DNA from: Paludibacteraceae bacterium
GTDB lineage: Bacteria > Bacteroidota > Bacteroidia > Bacteroidales > Paludibacteraceae
Assembly: GCA_023227695.1 (NCBI GenBank)
Contig: JALNVE010000118.1
Coordinates: 1-9,051 of the forward strand
Direction: 5' to 3'
DNA length: 9,051 bases
The notes beneath the pieces were generated by a model, which was not told where the DNA came from, made no database searches, and saw only the letters and a program-made list of their open reading frames with translations. Of the stretch, positions 1 through 5,615 are shown piece by piece (position 1 is the stretch's first letter; each line of letters opens with the position of its first letter). The position numbers and the translations under genes were made by a program.

Positions 1-94
1 TAAACAGTTTTAAACGCGCTCGTACCTCGCTTGAACGGTAAAACTGTTTTTTACGCCATCCAGCACGCCACTTTTGGCGAGCCCTCAAGGCGTA
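1..94. repeat. Cluster of nested inverted repeats at the left edge
   Basis: Two inverted-repeat systems are visible. The first pairs AAACAGTTTTA (2-12) with TAAAACTGTTT (39-49) around a 26-base loop, and the right arm continues into a run of T. The second pairs TACGCC (52-57) with GGCGTA (89-94) and encloses a smaller hairpin, CGCCA-CTTT-TGGCG (66-79). The first could be a plus-strand terminator for a gene to the left of the window, but its loop is long and no coding sequence is seen here. The second has no T-run and may be a structured RNA fragment or an intergenic repeat. Function is unknown. Confidence 0.4.
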
Positions 95-534
95 TTGGCA
101 CATTTACTCAGCCTTTGTGATATGCGAGGAAAAACAAAACGCCAAAAATACTATAGTTTCAATATATGTACATGATTTACAGTAAATAAGAACGTTAACC
201 TGACGGCTATGGTGGGAGACCCCGCCCCTATACGAATTTCATTTCTGTACGAGATTAGGAATAAAAAAGCATTGACCAATCACAATGGTTAAGTAAATGT
301 ACCATTTTACACCTGTTTGATTACCCCTATTTCAATCGGCAGTCAGCACACACCTATCTTTTTCTTATAAATAATGTATGATTATAAATTCACATGCATA
401 TTTTATGAATTTTTATAAACCGTAAGGATTTTTATTCGTTTTGTGAATATCAGTCAGTTTTCATAGTCATTTGATTAGTTTCTAAAAGTAAAAATATATA
501 AAAAGCGTATAAATGTAAGAAAAGAATTGTTTTT
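95..534. other. Gene-free leader upstream of the kor operon
   Basis: No credible coding region, tRNA or rRNA is seen on either strand. The sequence is AT-rich, with one GC-rich hairpin, GGTGGG-AGAC-CCCGCC (211-226, one G-T pair), that lacks a T-run. A weaker inverted repeat, TTGACCA/TGGTTAA with one mismatch, lies around 274-294. Part of this stretch may be a long regulatory region for the operon that starts at 629, but no known riboswitch or leader was recognised. Confidence 0.4.
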
Positions 535-550
535 TGTGAGATTTTTCACA
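535..550. promoter_or_regulatory. Crp/Fnr-like operator palindrome
   Basis: The sequence is TGTGA-GATTTT-TCACA, an exact match to the TGTGA-N6-TCACA dyad bound by many Crp/Fnr-family regulators. The symmetry continues into T-rich and A-rich flanks with one mismatch. Its centre lies about 40 bp upstream of the proposed -7 box of the kor operon, roughly 54 bp before the likely transcription start. An activator could act from such a position. That a Crp/Fnr-type protein binds here is inferred from the motif alone. Confidence 0.45.
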
Positions 551-582
551 TAAAAAGATTTTTCTTTCTCTTACAAAATCCG

Positions 583-590
583 TAATTTTG
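583..590 (+). promoter_or_regulatory. Probable -7 box of the kor operon promoter
   Basis: TAATTTTG fits the Bacteroidetes sigma-ABfr -7 consensus TAnnTTTG. Transcription would start near 597 and leave an A-rich leader of about 30 bases before the korD ATG at 629. No good TTTG -33 element is seen at the usual spacing; T-rich sequence (TTTCTTTC, 561-568) lies there instead. A poor -33 box together with an upstream dyad would suit an activator-dependent promoter. Confidence 0.45.
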
Positions 591-628
591 CAAACATTTA
601 AAATGAATATACAAAAAACAATTCAAAA

Positions 629-856
629 ATGGCAAAAATAAAGGGAGCTATCGTTGTAAATAATGAAAGATGCAAAGGTTGCCAGCTATGCGTTGAAGCT
701 TGTCCTTCAAAGGTTATAGCAATGTCAAAACACGTTAATTCCAAAGGTTACAATTATGCCTATATGGAAAACGCAGATGCTTGCGTAGGATGCGCAAGTT
801 GTGGTATCGTATGTCCAGACGGATGTATCTCTGTCTACAAAGTAAAAGTGGACTAA
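629..856 (+). CDS. korD: 2-oxoacid:ferredoxin oxidoreductase, delta (ferredoxin-like) subunit
   Basis: A 75-residue 2x[4Fe-4S] ferredoxin-type protein. Two complete CxxCxxCxxxCP cluster motifs are visible, at Cys15-18-21-25 and Cys52-55-58-62. Each cluster should be bound by three cysteines of one motif and the last of the other, as in bacterial ferredoxins. In four-subunit 2-oxoacid oxidoreductases this chain passes electrons from the catalytic alpha/beta core to soluble ferredoxin. It is the first gene of a four-gene plus-strand operon, 50 bp before korA, and the ATG at 629 is the only sensible start, preceded by an A-rich leader. The length is normal for the delta/VorD family. The linkage to alpha, beta and gamma genes makes a free-standing ferredoxin unlikely. 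Whether the complex is Kor- or Vor-type cannot be settled from this chain. Confidence 0.9.
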   Translation: MAKIKGAIVVNNERCKGCQLCVEACPSKVIAMSKHVNSKGYNYAYMENADACVGCASCGIVCPDGCISVYKVKVD

Positions 857-906
857 AACAGGTAAATCCTGATTACAACTAATCATTCAGAAAATTATCA
901 TCAAAC

Positions 907-1986
907 ATGAGCGAAGAAATAAAATTAATGAAGGGTAACGAAGCCATTGCTCACGCAGCTATACGTTGTGGATGCGACGGTTATTTCGGATATCCTATCA
1001 CCCCTCAATCTGAGGTTTTGGAAACTCTTACAGAGGTTGAGCCTTGGAAAACGACAGGAATGAACGTGCTTCAGGCTGAAAGTGAAGTTGCCGCCATCAA
1101 CATGGTATATGGTGGTGCCGGTACAGGAAAGAAAGTCATGACCTCTTCTTCCAGCCCAGGTGTTAGTTTGAAGCAGGAAGGTATCTCTTACCTTGCTGGT
1201 GCTGAGCTCCCTGCCCTTATCGTTAACGTAATGCGTGGAGGTCCAGGTCTTGGAACTATCCAACCTAGCCAGGCCGATTATTTCCAGACTGTAAAAGGTG
1301 GTGGTCACGGCGACTATAAGTTGATCGCGCTTGCCCCTGCTTCCGTTCAGGAAATGGCAGACTTTGTTGGTTTAGGATTCGACCTTGCTTTCAAATACAG
1401 AAACCCAGCTATCATCCTTGCCGACGGTGTTATCGGTCAGATGATGGAAAAAGTTGTTCTTCCTCCGTTCAAACCAAGAAGAACAGACGAGGAAATTGTT
1501 AAAGAGTGTCCTTGGGCTGCTGTTGGAAAACCAAAAAACAGAAAGTGCAATATCATCACATCTTTGGAACTTGATCCTGCTGTCATGGAGAAGAAAAACC
1601 TTCACCTTCAGGAGAAATACAGAGAAATTGAAGCAAACGAGGTTCGTTACGAGGAGATTCAATGCAAAGACGCTGAATATTTGTTAGTAGCATTCGGTTC
1701 TTCCGCTCGTATCTGTCAGAAGGCAGTTGAGATGGCTCGTGCAGAAGGTATCAAAGTCGGACTTCTTCGTCCTATCACTTTGTGGCCTTTCCCAAGCAAA
1801 GTCTTGAACCAATTTGCCAACCAAGTTAAATCAATGTTGTGCGTTGAGTTGAACGCAGGACAGATGGTAGAAGATGTAAGACTTGCCGTAAACGGAAAAG
1901 TAAAAGTTGAGCACTTTGGCCGCTTGGGTGGTATTGTCTATACGCCAGATGAGATCATCGAGGCTATGAAGGCAAAAATCATGTAA
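907..1986 (+). CDS. korA: 2-oxoacid:ferredoxin oxidoreductase, alpha subunit (KorA/VorB type)
   Basis: A 359-residue alpha chain. The N-terminal domain carries the GNEAIA segment (10-15) and the YPITPQSE motif (29-36) typical of the pyrimidine-binding domain of this superfamily. A glycine-rich stretch with SSSSPGVSLKQEG follows at about residues 80-92. The C-terminal part, from about residue 255, resembles domain II of pyruvate:ferredoxin oxidoreductases (VAFGSSARICQKAV, then GLLRPITLWPFP). With KorB it forms the catalytic core that decarboxylates a 2-oxoacid and makes acyl-CoA in the cytoplasm. Close relatives are variously named KorA (2-oxoglutarate) and VorB (3-methyl-2-oxobutanoate), so the substrate is uncertain. 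Met8 is an alternative start; the ATG at 907 is favoured because it gives the usual short N-terminal extension. The gene sits 27 bp before korB. Confidence 0.93.
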   Translation: MSEEIKLMKGNEAIAHAAIRCGCDGYFGYPITPQSEVLETLTEVEPWKTTGMNVLQAESEVAAINMVYGGAGTGKKVMTSSSSPGVSLKQEGISYLAGAELPALIVNVMRGGPGLGTIQPSQADYFQTVKGGGHGDYKLIALAPASVQEMADFVGLGFDLAFKYRNPAIILADGVIGQMMEKVVLPPFKPRRTDEEIVKECPWAAVGKPKNRKCNIITSLELDPAVMEKKNLHLQEKYREIEANEVRYEEIQCKDAEYLLVAFGSSARICQKAVEMARAEGIKVGLLRPITLWPFPSKVLNQFANQVKSMLCVELNAGQMVEDVRLAVNGKVKVEHFGRLGGIVYTPDEIIEAMKAKIM

Positions 1987-2013
1987 TTCCAAGAATCAAA
2001 AAACTGATAAGAA

Positions 2014-2781
2014 ATGACAATCGAAGATATAATCAAACCGGAAAATTTGGTGTATAAGAAACCGGATCTAATGAACGACCGTCCTATGCACTATTGTCCA
2101 GGATGTAGCCACGGAGTTGTACACAAACTCATTGGCGAAGTATTGGAAGAAATGGATGTAGTTGAAGACACAATCGGTATCACTCCAGTAGGATGTGCCG
2201 TTTTTGCCTACAATTATCTTGATATAGACTGGGAAGAGGCTGCCCACGGACGTGCACCTGCCATGGCTGTTGCCATCAAGAGACTTCGTCCTAACAAGTT
2301 GGTCTTCACTTACCAAGGTGATGGCGACTTGGCTGCCATCGGTACAGCAGAGACTATCCACGCTTGTAACCGTAGAGACAGCATCACGATCATCTTCATC
2401 AACAACGGTATCTACGGTATGACTGGTGGCCAGATGGCTCCTACTACTTTGGAGGGAATGAAGACTGCCACTTGCCCTTACGGACGTGACGTTAAGGTAA
2501 ATGGTCACCCATTGAAGATCACTAATCTTCTTAAGGAACTTGACGGTACTTGCTACGTAACTCGTCAGAGCGTACAGACTGCAGCTGCTGTCAGAAAAAC
2601 AAAGAAAGCTATCAGAAAAGCTTTTGAGAACAACTTGAATAACAGAGGTGTATCTGTAGTTGAGGTGGTTTCAACTTGTAACTCAGGTTGGAAAATGAGC
2701 CCTTCTATGGCTAACAAATGGATGGAAGAGAACATGTTCCCTGCTTATCCACTTGGAGACCTTAAGGATACAACCATTTAA
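2014..2781 (+). CDS. korB: 2-oxoacid:ferredoxin oxidoreductase, thiamine-diphosphate-binding beta subunit
   Basis: A 255-residue beta chain. The N-terminal CPGC motif (Cys28, Cys31) and Cys61 in TPVGC match three of the ligands of the internal [4Fe-4S] cluster in this family. The fourth ligand is probably a later cysteine, with Cys180 and Cys154 as candidates. The thiamine-diphosphate/Mg2+ motif begins at GDGD (102-105) and closes with the NNGIYGMTGGQ segment (130-140). This subunit holds the cofactor that attacks the 2-oxoacid carbonyl and relays electrons towards the ferredoxin chain. It lies between korA (27 bp) and korC (24 bp) on the same strand, so co-transcription is very likely. The length is shorter than fused pyruvate enzymes and normal for stand-alone beta subunits. 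Confidence 0.93.
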   Translation: MTIEDIIKPENLVYKKPDLMNDRPMHYCPGCSHGVVHKLIGEVLEEMDVVEDTIGITPVGCAVFAYNYLDIDWEEAAHGRAPAMAVAIKRLRPNKLVFTYQGDGDLAAIGTAETIHACNRRDSITIIFINNGIYGMTGGQMAPTTLEGMKTATCPYGRDVKVNGHPLKITNLLKELDGTCYVTRQSVQTAAAVRKTKKAIRKAFENNLNNRGVSVVEVVSTCNSGWKMSPSMANKWMEENMFPAYPLGDLKDTTI

Positions 2782-2805
2782 GTTTAATTCTAAACAAACA
2801 AAAAA

Positions 2806-3342
2806 ATGACAGAAGAGATAATTATAGCCGGATTTGGAGGTCAAGGTGTTTTGTCCATGGGAAAAATCCTTGCGTACTCCGGACTGATGCAGGGCAAAGA
2901 GGTAAGCTGGATGCCTGCATACGGACCAGAACAACGTGGTGGAACTGCCAACGTAACAGTTATACTTAGCGACGAGCGCATCAGCTCTCCTATCTTAAAC
3001 TCTTACGATACTGCCATCATCCTTAACCAACAGTCGTTGGATAAGTTCGAAAAGACAGTAAAACCAGGCGGAACTCTTATCTACGATCCATACGGAGTTA
3101 CAAAAGAGCCAACCCGTAAAGACATCAAAATCTATAAGATCAACGCAATGGATACTTCCATTGAGATGAACGCACCAAAATCATTCAACATGATTATCCT
3201 TGGTGGTTTGTTGAAGATCCGTCCAATCGTAGATTTGGAGAACGTAATTCTTGGTTTGAAGAAGACCCTTCCTGAGAGACACCACAAGCTCATTCCTATG
3301 AACGAGGCAGCCTTGAAGAAAGGTATGGAAATTATCGGTTAA
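2806..3342 (+). CDS. korC: 2-oxoacid:ferredoxin oxidoreductase, gamma subunit
   Basis: A 178-residue protein with the gamma-domain signature near its N-terminus: GFGGQGV (9-15), then MPAYGPEQRGG, which is strongly conserved in the catalytic (gamma) domain of pyruvate/ketoisovalerate oxidoreductases. The fold closes over the coenzyme A and thiamine-diphosphate sites of the alpha/beta core. It is the last gene of the kor operon, 24 bp after korB, and its stop codon is followed within 20 bp by a strong terminator. The delta-alpha-beta-gamma order (D-A-B-C) keeps all four chains in one transcription unit, as expected for a stoichiometric complex. Nothing suggests truncation or frameshift. Confidence 0.92.
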   Translation: MTEEIIIAGFGGQGVLSMGKILAYSGLMQGKEVSWMPAYGPEQRGGTANVTVILSDERISSPILNSYDTAIILNQQSLDKFEKTVKPGGTLIYDPYGVTKEPTRKDIKIYKINAMDTSIEMNAPKSFNMIILGGLLKIRPIVDLENVILGLKKTLPERHHKLIPMNEAALKKGMEIIG

Positions 3343-3361
3343 TTTTTTACAAGCCAAATAT

Positions 3362-3401
3362 AAAAATCCATGGTTTCATCGTGAAATCATGGATTTTTTT
3401 T
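3362..3401 (+). terminator. Rho-independent terminator of the kor operon
   Basis: A hairpin of about 15 bp with one G-T pair forms between AAATCCATGGTTTCA and TGAAATCATGGATTT around a TCG loop. It is followed by a run of T ending at 3401. It starts about 20 bp after the korC stop codon and ends the plus-strand operon. The A-run on its left side means it could also work weakly for the convergent minus-strand genes. Confidence 0.88.
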
Positions 3402-3420
3402 GAAAAAAAAATCCAATAAG

Positions 3421-3504
3421 TCTAATTAGACCAATTGGTCTAATTGGTCCAATTAGTTGGCAGCAAAGCTGCCATATTTCTTGTGATTTTCGCCGCTTTG
3501 CGGC
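3421..3504. repeat. Cluster of overlapping palindromes and twin hairpins between convergent genes
   Basis: Positions 3424-3445 form a perfect 22-bp palindrome centred on CCAATTGG. Overlapping it is a second dyad, CTAATTGG-T-CCAATTAG (3440-3456). Two compact hairpins follow: GGCAGC-AAA-GCTGCC (3459-3473) and GCCGC-TTT-GCGGC (3492-3504). The gamma-subunit operon terminates just to the left and the VOC gene converges from the right, and no gene is seen in the gap. The hairpins lack T-runs, so they are not ordinary terminators. A dispersed intergenic palindrome or an RNA 3'-end stabiliser are the main possibilities. Confidence 0.6.
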
Positions 3505-3574
3505 AGCAATGACGAATGGTCACATTTTCTATTTAAGAAGCTCTACGGCCCTCAAAACGGCCAAATTTTCGATC

Positions 3575-3955
3575 TCACACCGTTATCTCAATCTGCAAAT
3601 TTTCGGGACCAAGAAAGGAGGTCTCATAATATCCGTCGCCTGTGGTGCGCGGACCACTCAATATTTCATAGCCATCTTCTTGCAAACGGTGCGTCATATC
3701 ATCCACACTCTCTTTACTTCCAAGGCTGATTGATAGATGGATATATCCTAATCTTTGAAGTGGAACTTCAACATCCACATCAGGACGATTCATCAGTTCC
3801 AAACGTGCACCTTGGGCAAAAGAAAGGATGTAAGTTTGCAATCCGGTTTTCGGATTGTGGTAAAGCTGATTGGATTTTGCACCAAAATAATTTTCGAAGA
3901 AAGCCTTCACCCCCTCCAAATCCTTCACATAAACGGCAACGTGGTCAATTTTCAT
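3575..3955 (-). CDS. VOC-family (glyoxalase/bleomycin-resistance fold) metalloprotein
   Basis: A 126-residue single-domain protein with two beta-alpha-beta-beta-beta halves. The four expected metal ligands of the glyoxalase I type are visible: His5 (DHVAVYV), Glu53 (ARLELM), His73 (YIHLSI) and Glu123 (LQIEITV). Family members isomerise, epimerise or add to small carbonyl or thiol substrates using a divalent metal. The intact ligand set argues for an enzyme rather than a binding or resistance protein. The exact reaction is not known; lactoylglutathione lyase is a common automatic label, but glutathione use is doubtful in anaerobic Bacteroidales. It is the last gene of a minus-strand group, 20 bp after the membrane-protein gene at 3976-4656. 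The start at 3955 gives the canonical MKIDHVAVYV N-terminus. Confidence 0.8.
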   Translation of the reverse strand: MKIDHVAVYVKDLEGVKAFFENYFGAKSNQLYHNPKTGLQTYILSFAQGARLELMNRPDVDVEVPLQRLGYIHLSISLGSKESVDDMTHRLQEDGYEILSGPRTTGDGYYETSFLGPENLQIEITV

Positions 3956-3975
3956 ATCGGTCTACTATTTCAGAA

Positions 3976-4656
3976 TTAAAGTTTTCCTTTTCGGTAAAGC
4001 AATGTGGTTGTCACACCGCTGACAGCCATACCCACCAGAATCATTGTTCCCTGATTGAAAACAGCGCCCATTCCAGCGAAATTTCCTATCACGCAAATCA
4101 AGATACAAAGTACAAAAGGAACGGCTGCAATCTTCAGATAACGGCTTGCTAGGACGCAGGTCAATCCGCCGAAGATAGCAGGCACAACATACGGTGAAAT
4201 GGGCAATAATGCATTGACGATCTTCTCTTGGAAGATAGCCAACGGAATCAATCCCAACACAATCACAAGCGTCGTAACGATAGAACAAACGGCGATGGAG
4301 ATGGTTGTGACAATCTCCTTCTCTTCCGAGCCATCCTCAACCTTTGCGATAGCCTGAGAATTGAGCGCACAAGGCAATTTCAAATTGGAAATATTTCCCG
4401 TAATGAAGGTAAGATACTGACCGCCCGTGCCCAACAACGGCGCATAACTCAACGCTTCGACCAAACCTATGGCCAAATAACCGAGAATAAACATCAGACA
4501 TTCGGGCAACTTGCTCCACAACGGCATAACGCCGGCCGTGAGGCAATAGCAGACGGGAACCATGAGAATCAGACCAAGGGCAATCCACGTAAACAAGCGG
4601 CCCAAACGGTGCATCTCTTCATTATATTGATCTCTTTTATTTTCCATTTTTTCCAT
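3976..4656 (-). CDS. Polytopic membrane protein, partner of the DUF5058 protein
   Basis: A 226-residue protein with about six hydrophobic segments (roughly 21-43, 52-72, 115-141, 150-170, 174-194 and 201-221). A charged loop lies near 101-114 (AKVEDGSEEKE). The segment between helices two and three carries a distinctive glycine-rich run, GTGG followed by TGNISNLKLPC (86-96), which could line a substrate path. The gene begins 18 bp after the DUF5058 gene on the same strand and precedes the VOC gene by 20 bp. The two membrane proteins probably form a heteromeric inner-membrane transporter or channel; this is inferred from adjacency, size and topology only. Met4 is an alternative start. No signal peptide is evident beyond the first helix. 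Confidence 0.75.
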   Translation of the reverse strand: MEKMENKRDQYNEEMHRLGRLFTWIALGLILMVPVCYCLTAGVMPLWSKLPECLMFILGYLAIGLVEALSYAPLLGTGGQYLTFITGNISNLKLPCALNSQAIAKVEDGSEEKEIVTTISIAVCSIVTTLVIVLGLIPLAIFQEKIVNALLPISPYVVPAIFGGLTCVLASRYLKIAAVPFVLCILICVIGNFAGMGAVFNQGTMILVGMAVSGVTTTLLYRKGKL

Positions 4657-4674
4657 TTCTCTCTACTTTTTCAA

Positions 4675-5412
4675 TTATTCAAAACAAGCAACCGCGAAGT
4701 AAGCGGCAACCAAAGCACCTACAATTGTGATAGGCAAAGCATAACTCTCCATCCATTTCCAGCCGAACTTCTTCATGCATAAGCCACAGCCAACCATGAT
4801 CAGGCAGCTGGCAAAGAAGGTGATCAACGTCACCTCACCGTAAGTTGCCACGCCCGTATCCTTAGCAACAACAGGCGTACCGATGGTGAAAATTCCGGCA
4901 ACGAGCATGGCCGAGAGGATTCCTGAGAATAGTCCGCCCAACAGAGCACCCGTCAAAGTATTCATCAGATGCTCATTTTTCTGCTGCAATTCAGCCAAAC
5001 GATGCTGATATCGTTTATAGAAGATGGCGTTGAAAACGGGTCCAGAAAGGATGCTCAGCGTCATGATGACCAATGCGGTGGCAACGGTCACATAAGTGAT
5101 CACTTGGCCTGGCGTTACAACCTGGTTCATCGCTATGATTTCGTACTGAAGGGCGCCTATCACCTCGAGTCTGATCCACGAAATGCCCAAGCCCAAATAC
5201 TGCATCATGATGCCAATACCGATCACAATCGGAATGCTCGGCACAATGGAAAAGATGGCGCTATTGCGGACAGTCTCCTTTATGACAGACATATCCATTC
5301 CAATCTCCTTAGCCCGGCGGACTGATTTAAAGATGAAAAAAAGGCTCATTGCCACGATCAATGCGGCAATAATTCCACCCATCACATAAATAATCGTAAA
5401 AGTTTCTGACAT
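4675..5412 (-). CDS. DUF5058-family integral membrane protein
   Basis: A 245-residue protein that I recognise as the DUF5058 type, a family without an established function. About six hydrophobic segments are visible (roughly 7-29, 52-72, 105-130, 155-177, 193-212 and 222-243). A basic cytoplasmic-looking loop, KSVRRAKEIGMD, follows the first, and a charged stretch near 133-148 (KRYQHRLAELQQKNEH) follows the third. Glycines cluster in the fourth helix (GALLGGLFSG). It is the first gene of a three-gene minus-strand group, followed after 18 bp by a second membrane protein and then by a VOC enzyme. A two-part transporter whose substrate is processed by the VOC protein is possible but untested. 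The ATG at 5412 lies about 30 bp downstream of a TAnnTTTG box. Confidence 0.8.
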   Translation of the reverse strand: MSETFTIIYVMGGIIAALIVAMSLFFIFKSVRRAKEIGMDMSVIKETVRNSAIFSIVPSIPIVIGIGIMMQYLGLGISWIRLEVIGALQYEIIAMNQVVTPGQVITYVTVATALVIMTLSILSGPVFNAIFYKRYQHRLAELQQKNEHLMNTLTGALLGGLFSGILSAMLVAGIFTIGTPVVAKDTGVATYGEVTLITFFASCLIMVGCGLCMKKFGWKWMESYALPITIVGALVAAYFAVACFE

Positions 5413-5440
5413 AGATATTTTTAAACTTACGTTGAAAGTG

Positions 5441-5448
5441 CAAAATTA
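5441..5448 (-). promoter_or_regulatory. Probable -7 box for the DUF5058 gene group
   Basis: Read on the minus strand the sequence is TAATTTTG, matching TAnnTTTG and identical to the box proposed for the kor operon. It would place transcription start near 5434, about 20 bases before the ATG at 5412. A clear TTTG -33 element is not seen at the usual distance. Confidence 0.4.
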
Positions 5449-5490
5449 CAAAAAACATTGGGTTTAGGAGAAAAGGTTGATGTTTTCTAA

Positions 5491-5506
5491 AACCAATTCA
5501 TTGGTT
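5491..5506. repeat. Small perfect hairpin upstream of the DUF5058 promoter
   Basis: AACCAA-TTCA-TTGGTT is a 6-bp perfect inverted repeat lying between the glyS terminator and the proposed DUF5058 promoter, about 43 bp upstream of the -7 box. It shares the CCAATT/TTGG words with the palindromes at 3421-3456. It could be an operator or chance in AT-rich DNA. Confidence 0.25.
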
Positions 5507-5548
5507 CGACTGGTAAAAAATAGACAAATAGGCCTAATCAGATCCTTT

Positions 5549-5594
5549 TTTAAAATCAAAAAAGGCCGTTCAATCGACAAATTGAACGGCCTTT
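5549..5594 (-). terminator. Rho-independent terminator of glyS
   Basis: A perfect 14-bp stem, AAAGGCCGTTCAAT (5561-5574) with ATTGAACGGCCTTT (5581-5594), closes a six-base loop. On the minus strand it is followed by a T-run with few interruptions (down to about 5551). It lies about 20 bp after the glyS stop codon and separates glyS from the DUF5058 gene group downstream on the same strand. Confidence 0.92.
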
Positions 5595-5615
5595 GAAATG
5601 TATATCAGTGTGATA

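Noticed and set aside
2068..2508. A 146-codon minus-strand open frame inside korB
   Set aside because: It is antisense to the thiamine-diphosphate subunit, rich in Ser, Thr and Val as expected for a shadow frame, and has no motif.
3730..4152. A 140-codon plus-strand open frame
   Set aside because: It is antisense to the VOC gene and part of the next membrane-protein gene, both of which have family signatures; the product has none.
4228..4782. A 184-codon plus-strand open frame opposite the membrane-protein genes
   Set aside because: It lies antisense to two well-supported membrane-protein genes and its product is a low-complexity polar sequence with no recognisable motif.
5491..5515. A TTGGTTCGACT string resembling a tRNA T-arm
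   Set aside because: No acceptor, D or anticodon arms could be assembled around it on either strand; it is part of a short AACCAA/TTGGTT hairpin.
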